The notes beneath the pieces are model-generated. The model saw only the letters and a program-made list of their open reading frames with translations, was not told the DNA's origin and did not search any database. Shown one piece after another: positions 29,801-39,393 of a DNA stretch of 56,405 bases. The translations under genes were made by a program, and so were the position numbers. How positions within the stretch are numbered: the stretch's first letter is position 1; each line of letters begins with the position of its first letter. This DNA is from Thermoplasmata archaeon (GTDB lineage: Archaea; Thermoplasmatota; Thermoplasmata; Lutacidiplasmatales; UBA184), in contig JAKAYT010000006.1 in assembly GCA_021826685.1 (NCBI GenBank), positions 1-56,405 of the forward strand, written 5' to 3'.

Positions 29801-30532
29801 ACGCTCGAGGCACAGCTGACCGCCATGGGCTCCGTCAACCTGAGGGCCCTCGAGGAGTTCGACCAGGAAAAGGCGCGGGTCGACGAGTTCGAGAGCGAGG
29901 TCGCCCGGCTCACGACCGAGAAGACCGAGCTCGTGAAGCTCGTGACCGAGATCGAGGAGAAGAAGCGCGCGAAGGTTTCCGCGGTCGTCGGCCAGGTCAA
30001 CGACTATTATTCCGAGGTCTACCGCGAGCTCTCGGGCGGGGGCCTGGGGAGCTTGGCGCTCGAGAACGAGAAGGACCCCTTGGCCGGAGGCCTGCTCATC
30101 CATGCGCAGCCCGTCGGTAAGACGGTCCACCGGCTCGAGGCGCTCTCGGGCGGAGAGAAATCGCTCGCCAGCCTTGCCTTCATCCTCGCCCTGCAGCGCT
30201 ACGATCCCAGTCCGCTCTACGTGTTCGACGAGGTCGACCAGAGCCTGGACGGTCTCAACGCCGAGTACGTCGGACGGATGCTCGCTCGGAATGCCGAGCG
30301 GGCGCAGTTCGTCGTGATCTCCTTGCGTAAGGTGACCCTGAAGTTCGCCCACCGTCTCTACGGCGTGACGATGCGGGGCGACGGCTGCTCGCGCGTCGTG
30401 GGGCTGCGCCTGGACGACATCCGCGACGTCGACGAGAAGGGCTCCGAGCCGACCCGCGGCCGCGCCGGACCCGCTCCAACGTCCCCGAACGTTCCGACCG
30501 GGCCGACCGTGTCGGTCCCGGGGGCGCGATGA
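26867..30532 (+). CDS. smc: chromosome segregation protein SMC
   Basis: MHLKRLKLRNFKSF, GPNGMGKSNISDAI Walker A, long coiled coils, hinge, LSGGEKSLASLAFILALQRYDPSPLYVFDEVDQSLD. Confidence 0.97.
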   Translation: MHLKRLKLRNFKSFAGATEIPFEPGLTGVAGPNGMGKSNISDAILFVLGPTSSKALRAERLTHLFFNGGSSKKPATECEVSLVFDNADKMLPVDSPEVEITRYVKLAPSDPDGYYSYFYVNGKRTTQGEIDSILSHARLSGDGYNMVQQGDVNRIVGMGPVPRRALLEHLAGISQFDEELARAETKRTDLDANLDRIRTILTEVKSHLSSLEEQRSQALQYRQVQEEKRRNEARLARADHLMANKEAETCRAQVESSRAEIERLSQEHQRLTGEKDSLSAQIEQLNQEIAKAGGEEAKKFRAELDEKTLAHARLQSGLEHAEESLQDLRTTVEELTRQIAADDKELARYLADETQRAEALTAATAQGEEATRTLSELTGGSDHSQKKLAGARKRQLELERQQTDKQTAWKAAIEKREAAKAAVEAAERARAQAEDDQRARSVEVKDLELRVREAGSGTGKGASTGDLQKELFQLKNKEKMLTAESDRLGRELLEANRQYMALDARLKVRAESGRAGAYTAVDYIVSQRNLGKISGIRGTVEELAHYDPKYQTALEVAAGARLQAIVVENDQIAEDCIKLLRSENRGRATFLPLNRILPNRPKGKSLISAQAPGSVGFALDLVKFDEELRPAFWYVFGETVVFDDLPHARAQMGGVRLVTMAGDLIEATGAMTGGSFDRSKSGRSHETAAELKRLGEEVTTKSAAENAARAELAKVVERVREISTELSTRSIEASAHASNRQVLDRELAQAHQRLNEATQRIRAAADDHSASSRSLAEAESLVASLNQELEALTAQVAASREEFLSHLPSQASQRIRELQEVVQASTDSRVRLSGELESIRTSIAALRQRLAEERSRLATGQKDIAARTKEIERARKTVAQAKAAVEALKQVEEQQGSAARELQDSKHALDGRLVTLIEKLAAVSSQLETRRSMLGQEETRVQVAEQRLAEITEALREFPEPEPDEKPIPVDELKRTIATLEAQLTAMGSVNLRALEEFDQEKARVDEFESEVARLTTEKTELVKLVTEIEEKKRAKVSAVVGQVNDYYSEVYRELSGGGLGSLALENEKDPLAGGLLIHAQPVGKTVHRLEALSGGEKSLASLAFILALQRYDPSPLYVFDEVDQSLDGLNAEYVGRMLARNAERAQFVVISLRKVTLKFAHRLYGVTMRGDGCSRVVGLRLDDIRDVDEKGSEPTRGRAGPAPTSPNVPTGPTVSVPGAR

Positions 30533-31524
30533 CGATCTCCGAGACCGAGGCGCGCAGCCTCGGAGGGACCCCGACCCCGACGCCGCCCGGGAGCACGTCG
30601 GCCGTTCCACGGGAGGCGGCGGAAAAGGTACTCAACTACCTCGTCTTCCACCGCTCCTTGATCGGGGAGGAGGAAGCGTCGAACTCGTTGCTCGACCGGT
30701 ACCTGAGCCTCGTTCAGAACCTGGAGGAAGGGGTCCACGTCGTGATCACGGACCCGTTCCAGAAGGCGACGGCGATGCTCTTCGAGCTCGTGCTCGCCGA
30801 GTCGTTCGATCCGTGGGAGATCGACCTCGTCAAGTTCACCCAGACGTACGTCGAGCGGGTGCACGAGGAGGCGTCCCTCGACTTCCCCGTCGCGGGACGC
30901 TTGCTTTCGATGGCCTGGAACATCCTCTATCTCCAGTCGGAGGAAGTCCTCCACCACCGCGAGCTGCCGCCCGAGGGGGACCTCGCGGGCCTGGACGCCC
31001 CCGCACTCGATCCGTCCTCGGAGACCTACCTCGACATGCTCGACACTCCGGAGTCGGTCGACGTCACCTCCACGATCCTGGACGATGCCACCTCCTCTCC
31101 GCTGCTCGAGATGGTCCGCCATCCCGAGACGCGGCCGGTCAGCCTGCTCGAGCTCGTCCGCGCGTTCGACGAGGCGGAGACGGAGGCCCGCGCCTCGGCC
31201 CGCATCCAGGAGCTCCGCGAGCGGCTCCGGGAGGAGCAGCGCGCTCCCCCCGAGGTCCTGGTCCACGGCGACATCCCCGAGCAGGATGTGGAAGCGGTCT
31301 GGGCCGGAGTGCTCCGCCATCCCAAGGACGAGCCGTTTCCCTTCCTCGACATCTGGAAGGAGTCGAGCGGGCGGAGCCGGTTGGTCGCGCTGTTCCTCGC
31401 CTCTCTCTACCTCGCGCGCGAGCAGTCGATCCACTTCGAACAGGAACGGCTCCTCGAGACGCCGATCCTCCTCATTCGAAAGGTCGACGAGCGGCACCCG
31501 GTGATCGAAGAGGAGGCGTCCTAG
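30529..31524 (+). CDS. scpA: segregation and condensation protein A
   Basis: Downstream of and overlapping smc; LVLAESFDPWEIDLVKFTQTYVERV kleisin-like N-terminus; C-terminal winged-helix-like end. Confidence 0.88.
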   Translation: MTISETEARSLGGTPTPTPPGSTSAVPREAAEKVLNYLVFHRSLIGEEEASNSLLDRYLSLVQNLEEGVHVVITDPFQKATAMLFELVLAESFDPWEIDLVKFTQTYVERVHEEASLDFPVAGRLLSMAWNILYLQSEEVLHHRELPPEGDLAGLDAPALDPSSETYLDMLDTPESVDVTSTILDDATSSPLLEMVRHPETRPVSLLELVRAFDEAETEARASARIQELRERLREEQRAPPEVLVHGDIPEQDVEAVWAGVLRHPKDEPFPFLDIWKESSGRSRLVALFLASLYLAREQSIHFEQERLLETPILLIRKVDERHPVIEEEAS

Positions 31525-32160
31525 ATGCCGAGCAAGGTCGACCGCGTGGTCCTCCAGGTCGAGGCCGTCCTGTTCGCGAGCGGAAGGCCGCTCAGCGTGA
31601 GCGAGCTCACGGAAGCAATCGGGGCGGGCGACCATCGGGTGGTCCAGCACGCCGTGCGGACCCTGGTCGGGGCGTACGAGCACCGCCAGTCCGCGCTCGA
31701 AGTCCGACGCGTCGGAGATCGCTACGCCCTCCAGCTTTGCGAGGAATACGTCCCGGTCGTCCAAGCCGTGACGCCGGTCGAGATGGCGCCCCGGACCCTC
31801 AAGACCCTCACGCTGATCGCCTACCACCAGCCGATCCTGCAGAGCCACCTCGTCCGGATGACCGGTGACTCGGCCTACGAAGAGGTCCAGCGCCTGCGCG
31901 GGATGGGACTCATCCACACCGAACCCAAAGGCTCGACCCTCGAGCTGGCGACGAGCCGGAGGTTCGCCGAGTACTTCGGCATCGGCTCGACCAAGCCACA
32001 GGAGATCCGAAAGTTCCTCGAGTCGAAGCTCGGCATCGCGTCGACTCCGCCGGGCCCCGAGACCCCCACCGCGGCGGTAGCGCCCTCGAGCCCTTCGAGT
32101 GAGGCCGCGCCGGGCGAGAGTCCGCCCGCCCCCGAAGAACCACCGGCGCCTCCCGCATGA
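31525..32160 (+). CDS. scpB: segregation and condensation protein B
   Basis: VEAVLFASGRPLSVSELTEAI; TLKTLTLIAYHQPILQSHL; RGMGLIHTEPKGSTLELATSRRFAEYFGI. Confidence 0.93.
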   Translation: MPSKVDRVVLQVEAVLFASGRPLSVSELTEAIGAGDHRVVQHAVRTLVGAYEHRQSALEVRRVGDRYALQLCEEYVPVVQAVTPVEMAPRTLKTLTLIAYHQPILQSHLVRMTGDSAYEEVQRLRGMGLIHTEPKGSTLELATSRRFAEYFGIGSTKPQEIRKFLESKLGIASTPPGPETPTAAVAPSSPSSEAAPGESPPAPEEPPAPPA

Positions 32161-32215
32161 GCGCCCGGACGTCCGTCGCGTCGACCATTAATCCTCGGAG
32201 CGTCTCGGCGGCCCG

Positions 32216-32641
32216 ATGGTCGATGCGGTGGAAGCGGCAGACCCGAACTGCGTCTTCTGCCAGATCGTCGCGCGCACGGCGCCCGCCTACATCGTCTACG
32301 AGGACGAGGAGGCCCTCGCGTTCCTCGATATCTTCCCGTTCACTCGGGGTCACCTTCTCGTCATCCCCAAACACCACGTACCGCGCCTGACCGACCTGCC
32401 CGAGAGCGAGCACGCGGCGTACCTCCGAGCGCTCGCGAAGGTCTGCCGCCGTGCCGAGCGACTGAGCTCCGACTACAACATCGCCCTCAACCAGGGGGCG
32501 AAGGCGGGCCAGATCGTGTTCCACCTACACTTCCACGTCATCCCTCGCTACGGGGAGGGAAACCCGTTCCACTCGCGCCCGAGGGATCGGCTGCCCGAGG
32601 CCGAGGCTCGCGCGCTGGTCGCGGCGCTGAGCGCTCCGTAG
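32216..32641 (+). CDS. HIT family protein
   Basis: CVFCQIVARTAPAYIVYEDEEALAFLDIFPFTRGHLLVIPKHHV; FHLHFHVIPRY. Confidence 0.93.
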   Translation: MVDAVEAADPNCVFCQIVARTAPAYIVYEDEEALAFLDIFPFTRGHLLVIPKHHVPRLTDLPESEHAAYLRALAKVCRRAERLSSDYNIALNQGAKAGQIVFHLHFHVIPRYGEGNPFHSRPRDRLPEAEARALVAALSAP

Positions 32642-32644
32642 TCC

Positions 32645-33529
32645 ATGGCGTCCGTCCCCCGGCACCCGGCGGTCGCCGGTCAGTTCTACGAAGGGGACCT
32701 CTCCGCCCTTCGTCGGCAGGTCGATGCGTGCTTCGCTGACCCTCGGGGGCCCGGCCCGCTGCGGAACGCCCCGAAGGCTCGGCAGGGCCGGCGGATGCGC
32801 GCCGCGGTCGTGCCCCACGCCGGCCTTCCGTTCAGCGGACCGATAGCGGCGCACGCCTACGCCGAGCTCGCCGCCGATCCCGTGCCGGAAGCGGTGCTCA
32901 TCCTCGGCGTCGATCACCATGGGATCGGCCCCCTGGCCGCGCTCTCCCTTCGGCCATGGCACACGCCGCTCGGCGATGTCCCGATCGCGTCGGACCTCGC
33001 CCGCGCCCTCACCGTGCCCCCGGTGACGATCGACGAGGCCGCGCACGCACTGGAGCACTCGATCGAGGTGCAGCTCCCGTTCCTCGAGCGGGTCGTTCCC
33101 GGCGTGCCGTTCGTCCCCCTCCAGATCCACTACGCCGAGCTCGATGCCTTGCGACGGGTCGCGCGGATCGTGCAGAACGCGGTGCGCGGAGGCGACGTCG
33201 TCGTGCTCGCGTCGAGCGACTTCACGCACTATCGGCCGGCCGAGGTCGCCCGCGCGCTGGACGAGGAGATGCTCGCCCGGATTTTGGCGCGGGACGGCCC
33301 GGGGCTGTATCGCCTCGTGCGCGACCGCGAGCTCTCGATGTGCGGGATCGCCCCGGTCACCGTCCTGCTCGAGGCCCTGGCGGACGAGCCGTTGACGGCG
33401 CGGCTTCTGCGCTACGGCCATTCGGGGGAGGCGGCGCCGATGCGCGAGGTGGTGGGATACGCGAGCATCGCCTTCGAACGCGACCTCGGACCCGCCCCTT
33501 CCGCCGCGGGCCGCCCCTCCGTTAAATAA
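32645..33529 (+). CDS. MEMO1/AmmeMemoRadiSam system protein B family
   Basis: RHPAVAGQFYEGD; VVPHAGLPFSGPIAAHAYAEL; EHSIEVQLPFLE; SSDFTHYRP. Confidence 0.93.
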   Translation: MASVPRHPAVAGQFYEGDLSALRRQVDACFADPRGPGPLRNAPKARQGRRMRAAVVPHAGLPFSGPIAAHAYAELAADPVPEAVLILGVDHHGIGPLAALSLRPWHTPLGDVPIASDLARALTVPPVTIDEAAHALEHSIEVQLPFLERVVPGVPFVPLQIHYAELDALRRVARIVQNAVRGGDVVVLASSDFTHYRPAEVARALDEEMLARILARDGPGLYRLVRDRELSMCGIAPVTVLLEALADEPLTARLLRYGHSGEAAPMREVVGYASIAFERDLGPAPSAAGRPSVK

Positions 33530-33557
33530 CGCCCCCGGCTCCGCCGCCCGACCCGGC

Positions 33558-34142
33558 ATGATCCTCTCCGACACGAAGATCCGGGACGAGATCCGCAAGG
33601 GGCGCATCGTCATCCGTCCCTATCGCCCCTCGTCGCTCGGCACGAACTCCTACGACGTCCACCTGGGCCCGTACCTCGCGGTCTATCGGGACCCGGCGCT
33701 GGACGCGCGGGTCCTGAACCCGGTGAAGGAGTTCCGCATCCCGAGCTCGGGGTATGTGCTCGTCCCCGGCCAGCTCTACCTGGCCGTGACCGAAGAGTAC
33801 ACGGAGACCCATGGGTTCGTCCCGTTCCTCGAGGGCAAGTCGAGCCTCGGCCGGCTCGGGATCGACATTCACGCGACCGCCGGCAAGGGCGACGAGGGAT
33901 TCTCGAACTACTGGACGCTCGAGATGAGCGTCAAGCTCCCGGTCCGCGTCTACGCCGGGATGCCCGTCGGCCAGCTGATCTACTTCGAGATCTCCGGCCC
34001 GGTGCGGAACAGCTACGCGACCAAGCGCTCGGCGAAGTACCGCAAGGTCTCCGCGCACCCGCAGCCGTCGAGGATGTACCTCAACTTCCCCCAGGGCCGC
34101 GCGCGCGGACGCCGCTACCGCGCGCCCCGCGGAGCCAGATAG
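33558..34142 (+). CDS. dcd: dCTP deaminase
   Basis: MILSDTKIRDEIRKGRIVIRPYRPSSLGTNSYDVHLG; GKSSLGRLGIDIHATAG; PVGQLIYFEI. Confidence 0.95.
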   Translation: MILSDTKIRDEIRKGRIVIRPYRPSSLGTNSYDVHLGPYLAVYRDPALDARVLNPVKEFRIPSSGYVLVPGQLYLAVTEEYTETHGFVPFLEGKSSLGRLGIDIHATAGKGDEGFSNYWTLEMSVKLPVRVYAGMPVGQLIYFEISGPVRNSYATKRSAKYRKVSAHPQPSRMYLNFPQGRARGRRYRAPRGAR

Positions 34143-37006
34143 AACGCGGGGCGGCCGGGCCTCGCGCGCTCGCGACGATTCATCGGGTCTGCCTCGCCCG
34201 CCTCGTGCTCCGGGAGCACCCGCACTTCGGCGAACCCGAACCTCCGGACCAGGTAGGCCTCGGCGGCCCGGAGGATCCCGACCTCGTCGATCCGCACGGG
34301 AGATAGGGGAGGCTCGGACCGCAGGAGGGGCGCGACGCGCTGGACGTACTTCGGGATCTCGGTCCGGTGGGAGGAGACCTCCGGGTGGGCGAGGGCCCGC
34401 TCCATGATTTCCGCGACCCGCGGGGTCTCTCCGCGGTCGAGGGTCTCGCGCATCCACGTCTCGACCTCGCGCTTCCACGGGGCCGCGACGAAGAACAGCG
34501 CATCCTCGGGCACCGGCTCCTTTCTCTCCATCACCGGACGCAGCACGTGACGAAGGTCCTCCTCGACCGTTGCGAGAAAGCGTTCGGACTCTTGCGCGGC
34601 CTCGGCCCGCGGGAACTCCTCGGGTGTCGGGAACGGTGCCACCGCGACGAGGCTGTTCACACGACCCTGGGCCAACTCTTCGGCGAGGTGAGGGGTGATC
34701 GGGGACAACAGCCGGATCCACGCGCGGCCCAGTCGATCGGTCGCGGCCCCCGGGACCCCTCCCCGGGCGTAGTAGCGGCGCAGGACGGTCGGAACCGAGA
34801 CGTAGATTGCCTCGGCCGCGTCCCGCAGTCGCGCCTCCGAGAACCCTTCGACCGCGCGCCGGACGATGTCGTGCATCTCGCTGTCCAGCCAGGCATCCAG
34901 CTCCGGGGTCCCCGGCGAGTCACCGGGGGTCCCGATGACCAGGCGCTCTACGTCAGCCAGGCGATCCTGGGCCGCGTCCGCGAGCGCCGGGTCCCACTCG
35001 AGATCGAACGCCGGGAGGGCGGCGGTCGCGTACGTGAGCCGGAGCGCGTCGGCGCCCCAGCGTTCGAGCGCCTCTCGGATGGGCGGGATCGGGCCGCCCT
35101 TCCCCCGGATGTCCTTCTTGGAGACCTTCTCGCCGGATTCGGTCGTGATCCATCCGTGCACGAAGATCCCGCGGGGCCACAGCTCGGGGGGTAGCAGGCG
35201 AGCGTGCGTCAGAACGAACGGCGGAAGATGAACGCGCTTGTGTTCCTTCCCGGCGATGTTGAGGTCGAGCGGGTACCAATACAGGAACTCCGCGCGCGCC
35301 TCTTTCTGGATCTCGATATCTACGGTCGGCTCGCCGTGCCCTTCGCCCAGGAAGACGAAGTCGAAGAACGCCTCGGTCAGCTGTTCGGGGGTCAGGCCCC
35401 GGCTCGCCACCGTCCGTCGGACGATGTAGTACGCCGGATAGAACGTCGAGTCCGCGATCGGTTCGATGACCCACTCGGGATCGAATGGGAATGGCGTTCC
35501 CAGCCACCGCCCCCGACGGGTGCATGGGCGATCGTCGATCCAGTCGATGATCTGGGGGAAGTCCCGGGCATAATCGTCCGGGGAGATGGTGAGCCGGGCC
35601 AGCGCTTGTCGCCCGAGATCCTTCCACTCGGGATCGCTGTAGCGTAGGAACCACTGGCGCGGGATCCGTCGGATGACGACCGCATGACCGTTGCGGCAGA
35701 GGACCGGCTCGCTGAACTCTTGGAGCTCGAAGCCCAGTCCGCCCTGGTAGAGCCGCTCGGTGATCCGTTCGCGCGCCTCGCGGACCGGCACTCCGAGCAG
35801 GTCGGGCACGGTCATCGTCCCGCGGGTGAACTCGAGCCGGTAGAGGCGCTCCGTCGCCTCCTGGAGCGCCTCCGTGTCGGCGAGCCGCTTCGCCCCGGAC
35901 GCCCGGTTCGCGCGCTCGGCGGGGGTTCCGGGCCCGCCGCCCAGGGTTTGGTCCGATGCCGGTAGCTCGTGCGCCGGCGGTACGGCCAGGATGACCGGAG
36001 GGGAACGGACGATCTCCTTCCACTTCGGAGAGAGCGCGGCGAGGCCCAGCGCGTCCGCGGGGGAGTGGGCGGGGACGGACATCACGACGCCGGTCCCGAC
36101 CTGAGGATCGACCAGCGGGCTCGCTAGGACCGGGACGTGCACCCCGGTCAGTGGCGCTACCACCATCTTCCCGATCAGCTCAGCGGGGGGGACGACGTGC
36201 CCTACGCGACCGCCGTACTGCTCGGTGAGTCGCTCGGCGCCCGCGCGGGACACGAGATAGGTCTTGCCCTCGTGGTGCCAGACGCTCAGACCCTCCTTCT
36301 CGGGGATCCAAAGGTTCGTGATCCCGTAGATCGTCTCGGGCCGGAGCGTCGCCGCTAGGAGCATCCGCCCGTCCTCGAGTCGAAAGGCGAGGGTCGTGAA
36401 GCGCACGATTTCGGCCGAGCCGCCGCGGGAGAGGTCCGTCTCCGATGGGTCGACCGCGACCGGGCCGCAGATCGGGCAGACCGGCGCGAAGTGGGTCTTC
36501 TGGACGAGGGCTCCGAAGCTCTTCAGCCGGTGGAACTGCCAGCGGATGAACGCCCGATAGTCCGGGTCGATGGTCGTGTAGTAGGCGCTCTCGTCGAAGA
36601 GGAAGCCCATTCTCCGAAAGACCTCGAGGTAGTTGCGGCCCAGGAAGCGGACCACGGTCTCGGGATCCTCGAGCTTCGGCCACTCGACGGGGTCCACTCC
36701 CTCGCTCTCGAGCGCTTGCAACACTGCCGGGTTCCGGTCCTTGACCCGCTGGGCGAACGTGACGGCAGGCAGGCCCGATCCATGGACCCCGAAGGGGAAG
36801 AACGTCTGCGATCCCCGCATCCGGTGGAAGCGGTGGAGCGCGTCGGCGTACACCAAGCCTCGAAGGTGTCCTACGTGCAGGAACCCGCTTGTCCCGGGGT
36901 AGGCGACGATCGCGTAGAACTTGGAGCGATCGTCGCGGCGGACCGCGGTGGCGATCTTCGCCTCCCTCCACACCTCTTGCCACTCGCGTTCGCGTGCCCG
37001 CTCCAT
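34115..37006 (-). CDS. leuS: leucyl-tRNA synthetase (archaeal type)
   Basis: FYAIVAYPGTSGFLHVGHLRG; FPFGVHGSGLPAVTFAQRV; GEKVSKKDIRGKGG (KMSKS region); 963 aa. Confidence 0.95.
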   Translation of the reverse strand: MERAREREWQEVWREAKIATAVRRDDRSKFYAIVAYPGTSGFLHVGHLRGLVYADALHRFHRMRGSQTFFPFGVHGSGLPAVTFAQRVKDRNPAVLQALESEGVDPVEWPKLEDPETVVRFLGRNYLEVFRRMGFLFDESAYYTTIDPDYRAFIRWQFHRLKSFGALVQKTHFAPVCPICGPVAVDPSETDLSRGGSAEIVRFTTLAFRLEDGRMLLAATLRPETIYGITNLWIPEKEGLSVWHHEGKTYLVSRAGAERLTEQYGGRVGHVVPPAELIGKMVVAPLTGVHVPVLASPLVDPQVGTGVVMSVPAHSPADALGLAALSPKWKEIVRSPPVILAVPPAHELPASDQTLGGGPGTPAERANRASGAKRLADTEALQEATERLYRLEFTRGTMTVPDLLGVPVREARERITERLYQGGLGFELQEFSEPVLCRNGHAVVIRRIPRQWFLRYSDPEWKDLGRQALARLTISPDDYARDFPQIIDWIDDRPCTRRGRWLGTPFPFDPEWVIEPIADSTFYPAYYIVRRTVASRGLTPEQLTEAFFDFVFLGEGHGEPTVDIEIQKEARAEFLYWYPLDLNIAGKEHKRVHLPPFVLTHARLLPPELWPRGIFVHGWITTESGEKVSKKDIRGKGGPIPPIREALERWGADALRLTYATAALPAFDLEWDPALADAAQDRLADVERLVIGTPGDSPGTPELDAWLDSEMHDIVRRAVEGFSEARLRDAAEAIYVSVPTVLRRYYARGGVPGAATDRLGRAWIRLLSPITPHLAEELAQGRVNSLVAVAPFPTPEEFPRAEAAQESERFLATVEEDLRHVLRPVMERKEPVPEDALFFVAAPWKREVETWMRETLDRGETPRVAEIMERALAHPEVSSHRTEIPKYVQRVAPLLRSEPPLSPVRIDEVGILRAAEAYLVRRFGFAEVRVLPEHEAGEADPMNRRERARPGRPAFYLAPRGAR

Positions 37007-37140
37007 CGCGACTGCGGGCGAGCCGGGCGGTCTATTTTAGCGACACCCGACACACGCGCCCCACGGCGTTTCCTCGCCGGTCGCGGCCGCGCGTCCGAGC
37101 GAAGAGCTCATGCCTCGCTCCATCGCTGGGACCCGGGCCG

Positions 37141-37770
37141 ATGCGGATCATCGAAACGTTTCACTCTCTTCAGGGCGAGGGACCGCTGACCGGTGTTCGC
37201 ACCACGTTCGTCCGGGCGGCCCGGTGCAACCTGAGATGCACGTGGTGCGACACGAAGTACTCCTTCGGGCCCGGCCACGAGCGATCGGTCGCCTCCCTCG
37301 TCAAGGAGGTCGAACGAAACCGGACCGGCTACGTGTGCCTGACCGGGGGCGAGCCGCTCCTCCAGCGCGAAAGCGTCCGGTTGGTGCGCGCGCTTTCCGC
37401 GAAGGGGATCACCACGGTCATCGAGACCGGGGGATCGCTCGACGTTCGCCCCTACCTGGCGATCCCGCGCGCGATCCTGAGCGTCGACGTGAAGTGCCCC
37501 GGATCTCGGATGGAGGCGCACAACCGTTGGTCGAACCTGCCGCTACTCCGGCGAAGGGACGTCGCGAAGTTCGTGATCAACGATCGCGGGGACTATCTCT
37601 ACGCGCGCCGCGCGCTCGCCCACCATCCGACCCGGGCGCAGGTCGTCTTCCAGCCGGTATGGGGGACGCCGCCGGGGCGCCTCGCCGACTGGGTGCTCGC
37701 CGACCGGCTCGACGCCCGGGTCATGTTGCAGGAGCACAAGGTGCTGTGGGGGGACGTCCCCGGCCGCTGA
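37141..37770 (+). CDS. queE: 7-carboxy-7-deazaguanine synthase (radical SAM)
   Basis: MRIIETFHSLQGEGPLTGVRTTFVRAARCNLRCTWCDTKYSF; CLTGGEPLLQ; SVDVKCPGSRM. Confidence 0.93.
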   Translation: MRIIETFHSLQGEGPLTGVRTTFVRAARCNLRCTWCDTKYSFGPGHERSVASLVKEVERNRTGYVCLTGGEPLLQRESVRLVRALSAKGITTVIETGGSLDVRPYLAIPRAILSVDVKCPGSRMEAHNRWSNLPLLRRRDVAKFVINDRGDYLYARRALAHHPTRAQVVFQPVWGTPPGRLADWVLADRLDARVMLQEHKVLWGDVPGR

Positions 37771-37813
37771 CGAGTGGGGTCCTCCCACGCGGGCGAGGCC
37801 GGCGCGAGGCCTA

Positions 37814-38956
37814 ATGAGGCCGGCGACCTCGGCACTCCCGAGCAAGATGGGGACCCAACCGTCCACCAATCCGGGAGGCCTCGGCGGGCTCGTCGCCGAC
37901 TTCGGCAAGGCCCGTTCGATGGTCTTTCCGCGGGTGGTACTCGCCGGACATGGAGTGCTCAACGAGATCGGTTCCATGTGCACCGATTTCGGCTTCGGGA
38001 AGCGCGGGAGCATCATCACCGGACCGACCACCCTGGCCCTCGCGGGCCAGCGGTGCGCGGACCTCCTCGGCGGATCCGGATTCGAGATCGTGACCACGAT
38101 CGCGCACGAGGCGACCGAAGACGAGGTCGCCCGCGTTCAGAAGGAGATCGAAGCCGCCCGCCCGGGCTTCATCGTCGCGGTCGGCGGAGGCTCGAAGATC
38201 GACATCGGCAAGGTGATCGCCGACCGGCTTCGACTGCCTTTCGTGAGCGTCCCCACGTCCGCGGCCCACGACGGGATCTCCAGCCCTCGCGCTTCCCTGC
38301 ACGGGGCGAAGACCTCGACGAGCATCCAGGCCGCGATGCCACTCGGCATCCTCGCGGACACCGAGGTCATCATCCGGGCGCCGTTCCGCCTGCTGGCCTC
38401 GGGATGCGCCGACGTCGTGAGCAATCTGACCGCCCTTCTCGACTGGAAGCTCGCGGTCCGGCTGAAGAACGAGGAGTACTCCAGCACGGCCGCCACCCTC
38501 GCCGAGTACGCGGCTCAGGAGATCGTCGATCACGCCGCGTACATCAAGCCCAACCTGGAGGAGTCCGCATGGATCGCCATCCGCCCCCTGCTCGTCGCGG
38601 GGATCGCGATGAGCGTGGCCGGCTCCTCGCGCCCGTGCTCGGGGAGCGAGCATCTTTTCAGTCATGCCCTCGATAAGGTCGCCGCGCACCCCGGCCTCCA
38701 CGGGGAGCAATGCGGGATCGGCTCCATCATGATGATGAACCTGCACGGGGGCGACTGGCGCCGCATCCAACGCACCCTCCGGATGCTCGGAGCCCCGACA
38801 AATGCGGAGCAGATCGGCGTGAGCGCGGACGAGGTCGTCCGGTCGCTAGTCATGGCGCACTCCATCCGCCCGGAGCGCTACACGATCCTCGGGGCGAACG
38901 GCCTCACACGGGAGGCGGCGCAGCGTCTCGCCCGCGTCACGGAGGTCATCGACTGA
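37814..38956 (+). CDS. egsA: sn-glycerol-1-phosphate dehydrogenase
   Basis: GRVVLAGHGVLNEI-like N-terminus, VAVGGGSKIDIGKVIADRL, SVPTSAAHDGISSPRASL, GSEHLFSHAL, GLHGEQCGIGSI. Confidence 0.95.
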   Translation: MRPATSALPSKMGTQPSTNPGGLGGLVADFGKARSMVFPRVVLAGHGVLNEIGSMCTDFGFGKRGSIITGPTTLALAGQRCADLLGGSGFEIVTTIAHEATEDEVARVQKEIEAARPGFIVAVGGGSKIDIGKVIADRLRLPFVSVPTSAAHDGISSPRASLHGAKTSTSIQAAMPLGILADTEVIIRAPFRLLASGCADVVSNLTALLDWKLAVRLKNEEYSSTAATLAEYAAQEIVDHAAYIKPNLEESAWIAIRPLLVAGIAMSVAGSSRPCSGSEHLFSHALDKVAAHPGLHGEQCGIGSIMMMNLHGGDWRRIQRTLRMLGAPTNAEQIGVSADEVVRSLVMAHSIRPERYTILGANGLTREAAQRLARVTEVID

Positions 38957-39384
38957 TGGCCGAGATCACGCTCATCGCCCACCCGGAAGCGAAGGAGGGC
39001 TACGAGTTCATCTACCAGGGCGGCGCACCCGTGTGCCGAACCTGCCCGTATCGACAGGCGTGTCTCACTCTCGATCCCGGACGACGCTACTCCATCGTCC
39101 GGGTCCGCCCGATCACGCACCCGTGCGCGATGCAGGAGGCCGAGGCGAACGTCGTCGAGGTGCGAGCGGTTCCTCGCACGCTCGTCGTCGACGCGCGAGC
39201 GGCTACGGTCGGTGCCCGCATCGAAGTCGGTCGCTACGCGTGTTCGCGCCTCGACTGCCCGCACTGGTCGGTGTGCGCGGGACCATCGCTCCCTCCCAAG
39301 CAGCAGTACCACATCGAGCGCGTCGACGCCGCTCCGGTCGACTGTCGCATCGGCAGAACGCTCAAACAGGTCGAGGCGGTCTAG
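38956..39384 (+). CDS. UPF0179 family Cys-rich protein
   Basis: EFIYQGGAPVCRTCPYRQACLTLDPGRRYSIV...HPCAMQEAEANVVEV...CSRLDCPHWSVC. Confidence 0.85.
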   Translation: MAEITLIAHPEAKEGYEFIYQGGAPVCRTCPYRQACLTLDPGRRYSIVRVRPITHPCAMQEAEANVVEVRAVPRTLVVDARAATVGARIEVGRYACSRLDCPHWSVCAGPSLPPKQQYHIERVDAAPVDCRIGRTLKQVEAV

Positions 39385-39393
39385 CGCGCGTGC

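Noticed and set aside
30358-31917. 519-aa minus-strand ORF
   Set aside because: Antisense to the smc 3' end, scpA and scpB
26867-32160. smc-scpA-scpB as a novel system
   Set aside because: Standard SMC-ScpAB condensin operon with normal motifs
32645-33529. Complete AmmeMemoRadiSam system
   Set aside because: Only the MEMO (B) component is present; no AMMECR1 or matching radical SAM gene nearby (the radical SAM at 37141 is QueE)
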